NCBI GenBank assembly: GCA_964462985.1
Contig: CAYXAA010000058.1
Location: 1-16,332 of the forward strand
Length of the DNA: 16,332 nt
Source of the DNA: CAYXAA01 sp964462985
GTDB lineage: Bacteria > Pseudomonadota > Alphaproteobacteria > Rhizobiales > Stappiaceae
Direction of reading: 5' to 3'
Part shown: positions 6,865 to 13,667 of the stretch, piece by piece
Layout of the letters: each line of letters starts with the position of its first letter
Position numbering within the stretch: the first letter of the stretch is position 1
The notes under the pieces: model-generated
The model's database searches: none
Seen by the model: only the letters and a program-made list of their open reading frames with translations
Told to the model about the DNA's origin: nothing
Position numbers and translations under genes: made by a program

Positions 6865-8690
6865 CGGGCGGGACTCCATGCGCTGCCGAAGGCGGGCTCG
6901 GGCGCCGGCATTGGCGGCAATTCCCAAGATCCCGTGGATGGCGGTTTCACGCCAGGATCGACCTCCAGGTCGATGAGGTAAGGCCTTCCCGACGCCAGTG
7001 CCGCCTCGAGTGCATCGCGGAAATCGGCCGAGCGGCTGACCTTGACGCCATCCACGCCGTGCGCGCGGGCCAGTGCTGCGAAGTCCGGGTTGTAGGGCTG
7101 GCCGTTGCGCCCGTGCGTGAACGAGGTGCCGATCTCGCGGCCGCCGAAGACGCCATGCTGCAAGTCCCGTATCGCGCCCCAGGCATAGTTGTTCCAGACG
7201 ACCCAGATCGCCGGTATGTCGTATTCGACGGCAGTGCACAGCACGTGCGGCGTCATCGTGAATCCGCCATCGCCCACAACAGCGATGCAGGGCCGGTCGG
7301 GCGCCGCCAGCTTGGCGCCGAGCACGCCCGACACGCCGAAGCCCATTGCCGAATAGCCCCAGGTGTTGAGCATGGACTGTGGCCGGCGGCATTCCCAGAA
7401 CTGCATGAACCAGTTGTGGTGTGATCCTGAATCCGGCACCAGGATCGTGTCCTCGGGCGCCACCTGCCTGATGTCGGCGACGACGCGCTCCGGCCGCATC
7501 GGGTCGGTGTCGATCTCGAAGTTCGGCGCAATGAAGGCCTGCCATTCGCGCCGCCATCCGGCAATGCGCGAAAGCCACTCGGCGGTGCCCGTATGGCGGC
7601 CTATCCCGCGCCGCTCCAGTTCGTCCAGCAACTGGCGGATGAAACTGCGCGCATCAGCCTGGATGCCGATCATCGGCTCATAGTTGCGGCCGATCTCGGT
7701 GGGATCGATATCGACGTGGATAAGCCGCGTCGGGGGTATGTTCCACGAATAGCCCTGCTTCCACGATGAGGCCGACCGGTCGTCGAAGCGCGCGCCGATG
7801 GCGAGCAGCACGTCCGCATGGCGGCCGGCCTGGTTGGCCGTGAAGGTGCCGTTTCGGCCGATGAAGCCGAGCGACAGCGGGTCGGTCATGTCCAGCGTGC
7901 CCATGCCGTTGGGCGAGGCGACCTGCGGGATCTGCAGCCGGTGCTGCAGCTCGGTCAGCTCCTTGCCGGCTTCCGAAAGCGTGACGCCGTGACCGACGAA
8001 GATCAGCGGCGTGCGCGCGGCAAGCAAGAGATCGAGCACGGCGGATACCGCCTCGGAAGAGGCGCCCGGGCGATTGTCCACCCCCGCCCTGTCCATCGGC
8101 TCCAGCTCGACCTCCGCCTCCTCCTGGAAGAGATTGTAAGGCACGTCGAGGTTGACCGGCCCTGGGCGCCCGGAAGTGAGCAAGTTGGTGGCCTGGCGTA
8201 GCGCCAGCGGAAGCATGTCCACACGTGTCGGCTGGAACGAGCGCTTCACGAACGGACGGAGCGCGTCCGGAAAGCTCGCCTGGCCGTGCATGTAGGTTTC
8301 CTGGAACGGCGCGCGGTTGAACTGCGACGTCGGCACGTTGGCTGTGATGGCGAGGAAAGCCGAGCTGTCCGCCTGGGCGCAGGCCACCGACATCGGTATG
8401 TTGGCCGAGCCGGGGCCGCAGGAAGTCAGCGTCGCCACCGGCTGGTGCGCGACGCGGAAATAGGCGTCGGCCATATGACCCGCCGTCTGCTCGTGACGCG
8501 GCGAGATGAGCTTGATCCTGTCGCGGCGGTCGTATAGCGCGTCGAGCATGCCGACATTGCCGTGCCCGCAGATACCGAACACATAGGGCATGCCGGCCCG
8601 GATGAGGTGATCGGCGATCAGGTCACCGCCTTTGGACTGGGACATTCGGCTCTGGCTCCCGGGAGTTCGTGGCTGCAGTTTGTCAAACAT
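6861..8690 (-). CDS. Thiamine-diphosphate-dependent enzyme, acetolactate-synthase-like
   Basis: This 609-residue protein has the three-domain ALS/benzoylformate-decarboxylase layout. The N-terminal pyrimidine domain carries the essential E67 (SPRHEQTAGHMADAY). The middle domain has an ALS-type FAD or nucleotide segment, GARFDDR, at about 299-305. The C-terminal pyrophosphate domain has GDGG at 473-476, with NN at 500-501 as the Mg-ThDP motif. Such enzymes make or break C-C bonds next to a carbonyl. True acetolactate synthase is unlikely because no regulatory subunit or ilvC is nearby and the setting is catabolic. The GICGHGNVG stretch recalls the GHGN of IolD, the inositol-pathway diketone hydrolase, but the likeness is short. 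ATG 8690 has GGAG seven bases upstream and overlaps tctA by 8 bases. ATG 8645 is an alternative. Decarboxylase, lyase or diketone hydrolase all remain open. Confidence 0.88.
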   Translation of the reverse strand: MFDKLQPRTPGSQSRMSQSKGGDLIADHLIRAGMPYVFGICGHGNVGMLDALYDRRDRIKLISPRHEQTAGHMADAYFRVAHQPVATLTSCGPGSANIPMSVACAQADSSAFLAITANVPTSQFNRAPFQETYMHGQASFPDALRPFVKRSFQPTRVDMLPLALRQATNLLTSGRPGPVNLDVPYNLFQEEAEVELEPMDRAGVDNRPGASSEAVSAVLDLLLAARTPLIFVGHGVTLSEAGKELTELQHRLQIPQVASPNGMGTLDMTDPLSLGFIGRNGTFTANQAGRHADVLLAIGARFDDRSASSWKQGYSWNIPPTRLIHVDIDPTEIGRNYEPMIGIQADARSFIRQLLDELERRGIGRHTGTAEWLSRIAGWRREWQAFIAPNFEIDTDPMRPERVVADIRQVAPEDTILVPDSGSHHNWFMQFWECRRPQSMLNTWGYSAMGFGVSGVLGAKLAAPDRPCIAVVGDGGFTMTPHVLCTAVEYDIPAIWVVWNNYAWGAIRDLQHGVFGGREIGTSFTHGRNGQPYNPDFAALARAHGVDGVKVSRSADFRDALEAALASGRPYLIDLEVDPGVKPPSTGSWELPPMPAPEPAFGSAWSPAR

Positions 8691-10194
8691 GGCTGGTCTC
8701 CGCCGCCAGACGACGGCGCCGTTTGTGGTTGCGGATCGCGGCGATGAGCGGGCTGATCCACAGCAGGATCGTCAGGATGCCGAGGCCGGCCGCGATCGGA
8801 CGGCTGAAGAAGGCGGTGAGGTCGCCGCGCTGGGCTATCATCGCCTGCATGAAGTTCTGCTCGAGCAGAGTGCCGATGACCATTCCCAGCACCAGCGGCG
8901 CCACGGGATAATCGTTCTCCTGCATGATGAACGAACCGATCCCGGCGAGGAGCGCCACCGTGACTCCGACCATCGAATTGTTGATGGCGAAGGCTCCGAC
9001 CATCGCGAAGGCGAGCACGATCGGCATCATGGCGCTGTTGGGGACGCGCAAGAGCTGGCTGGCGAGGCGGATGGAGATGTAGCCGATCGGGATCAGGAAC
9101 AAATTAGCAAGGAAGAACGAGACGAAGATCGAGTAGACCAGTGGCGCGTTCTCCACGAACACCATCGGCCCGGGCTCGAGACCCTTCAGGAACAGCACGC
9201 CAATCACGATGGCGGTGACGGAGTCGCCGGGTATGCCGAAAACGAGGGAAGGCACCCACGTGGTGGATGTCGACGCGTTGTTGGACGCTGTGGCGGCGAC
9301 GATACCTTCGGGATGGCCGGTGCCGAATTTTTCCGGCGTCTTCGATGTCTTCTTGGCGAATCCGTAGGAGACCCATGACGCGATATCGGAACCGGCGCCC
9401 GGAATAGCCCCGATGACGGTCCCGATCGCCGTGCCGATGCCGAGCCGGCCCTTGTAGCGCCAGATCGTCCGGACAGCCCCGCTGAAGTCGATGCGCTGAA
9501 CGCGACTTGCCTCCTGAGCCCGCGGCGGATGAACAAGACTGCGTAGAACCTCTGCCACCGCGAATACGCCGATCATGACCGGGATGAAATTGATTCCCTC
9601 CATCAGCGCGACGGATCCGAAGGTAAAGCGCGGAGCGCCTGAGATCGTGTCGAATCCGACGGTCGCCAGCAGCAGCCCGATCGCCAGCGAGATCATGCCC
9701 TTGGCCGGGTTTGGGCCGGACACCAGGGCCGCGGTGCTGAGGCCGATCGCGGCAAGCCAGAAATATTCGTAGTATTGAAACTCCAGCGCGATCCTGGCGA
9801 GCGTGGTGGCCATCGTTGCCAATGCGAGCGTGCCGAGCAGACCTCCGATGACCGAGCAGATGAGTGAGATCATCAGCGCCGTCCCACCTTGCCCCTTGAG
9901 GGTCATCTCGTGGGATTCCTCGGCATAGGCGGCCGAGGCAGGCATGCCGGGAATGCGCAGCAGTGCGCCGGGCAGGTCGCCCGCGAAGATCGACATGGCG
10001 ACGGCCGCGGCGATCGCGGCGAGCGCGGCCACCGGCTCCATGAAGAAGGTAATGGGTACGAGCAGCGCCACGGCGACAGTCGCAGAAATGCCGGGCATAG
10101 CGCCGGCGAAGATGCCGAAGGCGCTTGCCGCGAGGATTACGACGATAACCTCGAGGCGGAAGACAAGGTCGATGGCTGTGAGCAGGTGCTGCAT
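8683..10194 (-). CDS. tctA: TctA: large membrane subunit of a tripartite tricarboxylate transporter
   Basis: This 503-residue, strongly hydrophobic protein has about a dozen predicted transmembrane segments. It has the TctA signature GAMPGISATVAVALLVPITF at residues 31-50 and a related half-repeat around 315-345 (FGIPGDSVTAIVIG), the usual internal duplication of the family. With TctB it forms the inner-membrane part of a secondary, ion-driven importer that takes substrate from the periplasmic TctC. Known TTT substrates include citrate and other organic acids, but related systems carry many carboxylates, so the substrate is not read from the sequence. The short cytosolic C-terminus is basic (NHKRRRR). 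The start lies one base after the tctB stop, so the two are almost certainly co-translated. Confidence 0.96.
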   Translation of the reverse strand: MQHLLTAIDLVFRLEVIVVILAASAFGIFAGAMPGISATVAVALLVPITFFMEPVAALAAIAAAVAMSIFAGDLPGALLRIPGMPASAAYAEESHEMTLKGQGGTALMISLICSVIGGLLGTLALATMATTLARIALEFQYYEYFWLAAIGLSTAALVSGPNPAKGMISLAIGLLLATVGFDTISGAPRFTFGSVALMEGINFIPVMIGVFAVAEVLRSLVHPPRAQEASRVQRIDFSGAVRTIWRYKGRLGIGTAIGTVIGAIPGAGSDIASWVSYGFAKKTSKTPEKFGTGHPEGIVAATASNNASTSTTWVPSLVFGIPGDSVTAIVIGVLFLKGLEPGPMVFVENAPLVYSIFVSFFLANLFLIPIGYISIRLASQLLRVPNSAMMPIVLAFAMVGAFAINNSMVGVTVALLAGIGSFIMQENDYPVAPLVLGMVIGTLLEQNFMQAMIAQRGDLTAFFSRPIAAGLGILTILLWISPLIAAIRNHKRRRRLAAETSHV

Positions 10195-10195
10195 G

Positions 10196-10678
10196 TCAGC
10201 TCACCAGAAGCGATTCGATGGCGCCGAAAGGCAGCGGAACACGCAGCATCCGGGCGAAGATGATGTAGATCACGGCGCTGACGACGGCGGACACGACAAG
10301 GCTCGAGACGATTCGCGATAGTCCCCGCGTCGCGAGGAGCAGGCCAGTCATCATCAAGAAGCACGAAAGGAGGAATCCGAGCGTGTCGGCCAAGACGATG
10401 TAGAAGGTCATGCTGACGGTCACCGCAGCGAACAGGCCATAGCTTCGCGGCTTGCGTGTCCACTCGGCCAGTTCGAGCCAGGGTCGGCGGCCGGCGGGCC
10501 GGAGCGCACCAACGATCAAAGACAATCCGCCGATGCCCATCATCACTGCGATCATGCGCGGAAACAGGTCTGGACCGAAGGCTACGCCCCGCATCGGAGG
10601 AAATGTGCCGGCGTACACGAATACGCAGACCGCGATGATCAGAAAAAAAGCGCCTGAGATGGCATCGTTGATTTTCAT
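10196..10678 (-). CDS. tctB: TctB: small membrane subunit of a tripartite tricarboxylate transporter
   Basis: This 160-residue protein has about four predicted transmembrane segments: one near residues 5-25, others near 40-60 and 75-105 and a C-terminal pair. The loop GVAFGPDLFPRMIAV after the first segment is typical of the TctB family. It pairs with TctA in the inner membrane. ATG 10678 is chosen because GAAGGG lies a few bases upstream and MKINDAISGAFF begins directly before the first membrane helix. The frame is open to 10705, but the extra nine residues (MFRAFRGRV) lie across the ribosome-binding site. The Shine-Dalgarno sequence lies inside a small inverted repeat (10682-10695), which may lower translation relative to tctC. 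Confidence 0.93.
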   Translation of the reverse strand: MKINDAISGAFFLIIAVCVFVYAGTFPPMRGVAFGPDLFPRMIAVMMGIGGLSLIVGALRPAGRRPWLELAEWTRKPRSYGLFAAVTVSMTFYIVLADTLGFLLSCFLMMTGLLLATRGLSRIVSSLVVSAVVSAVIYIIFARMLRVPLPFGAIESLLVS

Positions 10679-10681
10679 TAC

Positions 10682-10695
10682 CCTTCCCCGGAAGG
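10682..10695 (-). promoter_or_regulatory. Inverted repeat covering the tctB ribosome-binding site
   Basis: CCTTCC and GGAAGG are exact reverse complements around a two-base centre. In the minus-strand mRNA the 3' arm is the purine-rich Shine-Dalgarno of tctB, so a five-pair hairpin with a four-base loop could mask it. The arms are seen directly. The effect on translation is inference. Confidence 0.35.
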
Positions 10696-10711
10696 CGCGG
10701 AACACAGAATG

Positions 10712-10736
10712 CGGCCGGGGGCGCGGCGCCCGGCCG
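10712..10736 (-). terminator. Strong GC hairpin between tctC and tctB (attenuator or mRNA-stabilising stem)
   Basis: A perfect 8-bp stem (CGGCCGGG with CCCGGCCG) closes a nine-base GC-rich loop, 14 bases past the tctC stop in the direction of transcription. No U-tract follows, so it is not a classic terminator. In many binding-protein transporter operons a stem after the binding-protein gene protects the upstream mRNA or lets only part of transcription continue, giving an excess of binding protein over membrane subunits. That role is inferred here. Confidence 0.55.
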
Positions 10737-10749
10737 TCATAGAGTGGGC

Positions 10750-11733
10750 CTATTCAGCCATACCTGCGATCTGCATGACCTCGCAGATCGCCTCATCCTG
10801 CTCGGCGTGAAAGGCGCGAGCCTCGTCCGGCCCCATCCAGGAGAAGGTGAAGCCGCGCTCTTTCATGAAGTTCTGAAACGTGTCGCCTTCGTATGCGACC
10901 TTGACGGCGTCCAGGAGCTTGCCCTTCGCTTCATCCGGCAGGCCCTTGGGCGCGCCGATCATACGCCATGTCGCGAGGCTCCAATCGACCCCGATCGCCT
11001 CCTTGATCGTGGGCACGTCCGGGAACACCGGGTTGCGCTCGGGGCTCATGGTTCCGAGCGACTTGATCGTTCCCGCGTCCAGCAGCGCTTTGGAGTCGGA
11101 CAGCGGCGGGGTGATGAAATCGACAGCGCCGGACGAGACGTCCTGCAGCGAGGGACCGCCGCCCTGCGAGGGAACCCAGGTCACGCGATCGGTTTCGATG
11201 CCGGCGGCAGCCATCAGGCCGACCCAAGCGAGATGATAGATGCTTCCGGTGCCGCTGCCCGAAGCGGTGAAAGTTCCGGGCGGATTTGATTTGATCGCCT
11301 CGATCGCCTCCGCCAACGTATCGAACTCGGACTTCGCGTTCACGATAACCGCCGAATGCTCGACATTGAGCAACGCGATCTGCGTGAATTTGTCCGCGCT
11401 GAGGTCAGTCAGCCCCTGGCACACGAGTTGGCTGAGATCGACGTTGATCGTGCCGATCGTGTAACCGTCCGGAGCCGACTGAGCCATCGCCGTATGGCCG
11501 ACGAGTCCCGAACCACCGGTTCGGTTGACGACGTTTATCGGCTGGCCGATCGCCTGCTCCATGGCTGGCGACAGCGCGCGGATGAGAATGTCGGTCCCGC
11601 CGCCCGCGCCCCAGGGCACGATCATCGTGATCGGGCGGTTGGGATAGTCCTGCGCCATTGCAGGGGCGATCAGTATCGCCGCGGTCACTGCGCCTGCGGC
11701 TAAGCTCCGCAATACGATGCTACGCGCTTTCAT
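10750..11733 (-). CDS. tctC: TctC: periplasmic substrate-binding protein (Bug family) of a tripartite tricarboxylate transporter
   Basis: This 327-residue protein starts with a clear Sec signal peptide: MKARS, a hydrophobic core, then AMA before QDYPNRP, giving probable cleavage after about residue 27. The mature part has Bug-family features: YPNRPITMIVPWGAGGGTD, where the loop typically contacts a carboxylate, and DGYTIGT further on. It captures a carboxylated substrate in the periplasm and delivers it to TctAB. ATG 11733 is chosen because GGGAGG lies seven bases upstream. The in-frame ATG at 11739 is only one base from it, and an open frame to 11808 reads through the leader. It is the first gene of the ten-gene operon and faces the iclR-type regulator across the control region. 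Bug proteins are numerous and ligand-diverse, so no ligand is named. Confidence 0.95.
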   Translation of the reverse strand: MKARSIVLRSLAAGAVTAAILIAPAMAQDYPNRPITMIVPWGAGGGTDILIRALSPAMEQAIGQPINVVNRTGGSGLVGHTAMAQSAPDGYTIGTINVDLSQLVCQGLTDLSADKFTQIALLNVEHSAVIVNAKSEFDTLAEAIEAIKSNPPGTFTASGSGTGSIYHLAWVGLMAAAGIETDRVTWVPSQGGGPSLQDVSSGAVDFITPPLSDSKALLDAGTIKSLGTMSPERNPVFPDVPTIKEAIGVDWSLATWRMIGAPKGLPDEAKGKLLDAVKVAYEGDTFQNFMKERGFTFSWMGPDEARAFHAEQDEAICEVMQIAGMAE

Positions 11734-11809
11734 GCTCATTCCTCCCGTTTTTCGCGCCACCAAAGGCGGCAGCCTCCATTCCGGCGGTTCCTCCAACCGC
11801 ATGAGCAAG

Positions 11810-11838
11810 TCTTAGGGACATCCGGAAAAGCCTGTCAA
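11810..11838 (-). promoter_or_regulatory. Candidate promoter of the ten-gene operon
   Basis: On the minus strand a perfect TTGACA (11838-11833) is followed, 17-18 bases later, only by a weak -10 (TAAGAC or CTAAGA around 11815-11810). The tctC start lies about 80 bases further. A good -35 with a poor -10 would fit a promoter needing an activator bound just upstream, where the palindrome at 11866-11878 lies. The hexamer is seen and its use is inferred. Confidence 0.35.
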
Positions 11839-11844
11839 ACATTT

Positions 11845-11874
11845 TTCTCACATAAAACTAAACGTTCTCATAAT
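11845..11874 (+). promoter_or_regulatory. Candidate promoter of the iclR-type regulator
   Basis: On the plus strand TTCTCA (11845-11850, four matches to TTGACA) lies 18 bases from CATAAT (11869-11874, five matches to TATAAT). The -10 is inside the palindrome 11866-11878, so a protein bound there would block this promoter, as expected for an autorepressed regulator. It would leave a 5' leader of about 130 bases. Confidence 0.35.
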
Positions 11875-11878
11875 GAGA
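11866..11878. promoter_or_regulatory. Perfect palindrome, candidate IclR-family operator
   Basis: TCTCAT and ATGAGA are exact reverse complements around a single central A. The site lies in the control region between divergent tctC and the regulator gene, upstream of the TTGACA facing tctC and across the -10-like box facing the regulator. IclR-family proteins commonly bind short palindromes of about this size. Binding here is inferred from position and symmetry. Confidence 0.5.
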
Positions 11879-11940
11879 GAATAATTCGACAGATTGGGTC
11901 TCTTTGTGCTGAGCATGGCAGGCTTGTTAGCAACTCCGCC

Positions 11941-12001
11941 ACAAGATATAGCTTGTCATTCTCATATTGCCGGGATAGGTATCCGCGATACGAGAGAATG
12001 A
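11941..12001. promoter_or_regulatory. Cluster of inverted repeats in the regulator leader
   Basis: Four symmetric elements lie close together: ACAAG/CTTGT ends at 11941-11956, an exact TCATTCTC (11956-11963) with GAGAATGA (11994-12001), GGATA-GG-TATCC (11973-11984), and GTATC-CGC-GATAC (11979-11991), overlapping the previous one. The last two are alternative foldings of the same bases. TCTC/GAGA half-sites echo the palindrome at 11866-11878. They may be further operator half-sites or an mRNA stem-loop just before the regulator's start. Both are inferences. Confidence 0.4.
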
Positions 12002-12009
12002 GGCGTTTG

Positions 12010-12843
12010 ATGGAGCCCGCTAAAGTTGAGCGCGATGAAACGCGCATCCAGTCGCTGGAGCGAGGGTTTCTGGTGCTTGAGGTTGTTGCGCGCAGCCGCG
12101 ACGGCATCACGCTGTCCGAGCTCAGCCGCAAGCTCGACCTGCACACGAGCACACTCTACCATCTGACGCGCACGCTGGTGGCGCTCGGCTACCTGCGCAC
12201 CGGTCCGGACGACAAGCGTTACCGTATGGGACGCGGAATCTACCAGATCGCGTCCGCGTGCCTCGACGAGGCCGAACTCAGCGCCACGGTCGAGCCCTAT
12301 CTCGATCGCCTTGCCGCAGCGACGGGCGAGGCCACGCATTTCGCGATCTGGGAGCGGCGCAAGGCGCTGATTCTGACGAGGCGCGAGGGGCCGAACGCGT
12401 TGCAGATCGCCGAGCGTGCCGGCACCTTGCGACCCGTCTACTGCACCGCTATCGGCAAGGTCCTTTTGTCGGGCCTCACGGAAGAGGTCTATAACGAGCA
12501 CGTCGCGGAGATAGACTTCGCCCCAGTGACGCAGAACACGCTGCGCGATGCACAATCGCTGCGGCTTCAGGTCGAGCGGGCGCGTCGCGAGGGCATTGCC
12601 TATGACGATTGCGAGTTCAATCCCGAGGTACGCTGCATGGCGGCGCCGGTGCGCGACTTCCGTGGCCGAGTGCTCGGCGCTATCGGGTTCTCCGGCCCGG
12701 TCTGGCGCCTGTCGCTCGCCGGCATGAACGACTACATCTCGGTCACGTGCTCGATCGCTGCGGAAGTCTCGGACCATCTCGGCTTCCGTCCGGGTGAGGT
12801 CGAGCCACAGGCGCCAAGCCGGAGACGGCGTTCCAATGGCTGA
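12010..12843 (+). CDS. IclR-family transcriptional regulator
   Basis: This 277-residue protein has an N-terminal winged helix-turn-helix at about residues 12-75 (RIQSLERGFLVLEVV, then ITLSELSRKLDLHTSTLYHL, where the recognition helix holds HTSTLYHLTRTL). The C-terminal IclR effector domain runs to about residue 255 (VYCTAIGKVLLS, AYDDCEFNPEVRCMAAPV, LGAIGFSGP). Such proteins bind small aromatic or aliphatic acids and repress or activate adjacent catabolic operons. It lies divergent from tctC, so the left operon is the natural target, with autoregulation likely. Start choice: ATG 12010 has GAGG six bases upstream. ATG 11998 and TTG 11953 are in frame, but the first has a weaker site and the second reads through the inverted repeats. 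The C-terminus is Arg-rich and overlaps the next gene by 8 bases. Confidence 0.93.
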   Translation: MEPAKVERDETRIQSLERGFLVLEVVARSRDGITLSELSRKLDLHTSTLYHLTRTLVALGYLRTGPDDKRYRMGRGIYQIASACLDEAELSATVEPYLDRLAAATGEATHFAIWERRKALILTRREGPNALQIAERAGTLRPVYCTAIGKVLLSGLTEEVYNEHVAEIDFAPVTQNTLRDAQSLRLQVERARREGIAYDDCEFNPEVRCMAAPVRDFRGRVLGAIGFSGPVWRLSLAGMNDYISVTCSIAAEVSDHLGFRPGEVEPQAPSRRRRSNG

Positions 12844-13618
12844 ACTGACGGGCAAGGTCGCGCTGGTCACGGGCGCCAGCAAAGGGATCGGACGGGCAAT
12901 CGCCTCAAGGCTGGCGGCCGAAGGCTGCGATATCGCCCTGGTCTCCCGGGACGCGGAAGTCCTTTCCGCTGCAGCAGGCGAGATGGCCGCGAGCCATGGC
13001 GTACGCGCCGTGGCTATCGCCGTGGATCTCGCCTCGGAAGCAGGCTGCAACGAGGCGGCAGGCAAGGCGCTTGCCGCGTTCGGCGGGATTGACATTCTCG
13101 TCAACTGCGCCGGTGACACGAAGGCGGGCGTCTTCCCCGCCCAGCCGGACGCAGACTGGACGAGCGGCTTCGCCCTCAAGTTCTTCGGTGCGGTGCGCCT
13201 GACCCGGGCGCTCTGGGTGCCGCTCAAGGCGAGGCGCGGGACAGTCATCAATATCGGCGGTGCGGCGGCGTACACGCCTTCGCCCGGCTTCATGGTCGGT
13301 GGTGCCGCGAACGCGGCGCTGGCGCATTTCACCAAGTCCCTCTCCAAGCAGGGGTTGGTGGACGACGTCAACGTCAACATCATACACCCGGGCGCGACAG
13401 TGACCGAGCGCATGGAAACGCTTGTGCGGCAGGAAGCAGCGGCGGAGGGAATACCCGAGGAGGAGATTCGGCGGCGCAACCGCGAACGGGCGGGGATACG
13501 TCGGCTCGGCACACCGGAAGACATCGCCGAGGCAGTGGCCTTTCTTTGCTTGCCTCGCGCCCGCCATATCCAGGGCGTCGGCATCGCCATTGACGGCGGC
13601 GCGACGCCCGGACTTTGA
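12836..13618 (+). CDS. Short-chain dehydrogenase/reductase lacking the usual catalytic residues
   Basis: This 260-residue classical-size SDR has an intact nucleotide-binding half: TGASKGIG at 12-19, D64 in AVDLAS and NCAG at 90-93. The C-terminal end IQGVGIAIDGGA is also typical. The active site is not: by alignment with the family pattern, Asn is K115 (ALKFFG), Ser is G142 (INIGG), Tyr is G155 and Lys is N159 (VGGAANAAL). I recall a subgroup of SDRs with the same GxAGN-type replacement, so this looks like a conserved variant rather than decay, and the reading frame is intact. It may use another mechanism or bind a ligand without turnover. Oxidoreductase activity should not be assumed. ATG 12836 overlaps the regulator stop by 8 bases, so both are co-transcribed. 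Confidence 0.9.
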   Translation: MAELTGKVALVTGASKGIGRAIASRLAAEGCDIALVSRDAEVLSAAAGEMAASHGVRAVAIAVDLASEAGCNEAAGKALAAFGGIDILVNCAGDTKAGVFPAQPDADWTSGFALKFFGAVRLTRALWVPLKARRGTVINIGGAAAYTPSPGFMVGGAANAALAHFTKSLSKQGLVDDVNVNIIHPGATVTERMETLVRQEAAAEGIPEEEIRRRNRERAGIRRLGTPEDIAEAVAFLCLPRARHIQGVGIAIDGGATPGL

Positions 13619-13667
13619 CCCAGGACGTGCGCTGGCCGGTCGACGGGCTTCCTCGCGCTTGCAGGCA
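13619..13667. other. Convergent gap between the SDR gene and the aldolase gene
   Basis: Only 49 bases separate the two converging stop codons. I see no hairpin with a T-run in either direction, so no terminator is called, and transcripts from the two sides may overlap. Confidence 0.4.

Noticed and set aside
5074..6981. A 635-codon plus-strand open frame across the ALDH and epimerase genes
   Set aside because: It is antisense to genes with intact catalytic motifs, its product is Arg/Ala/Asp-rich with no domain, and long antisense frames are expected in GC-rich DNA.
6865..7578. N-terminal extension of the aldehyde dehydrogenase, as if fused to the ThDP enzyme
   Set aside because: The extra residues are an out-of-frame reading of the ThDP gene. 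ALDH family sequence begins at the ATG at 6864, which overlaps the ThDP stop in the same ATGA manner as other junctions.
6861..8690. Biosynthetic acetolactate synthase (ilvB/ilvG)
   Set aside because: No small regulatory subunit or ketol-acid reductoisomerase is adjacent, and the gene is embedded in a transporter-led catabolic operon.
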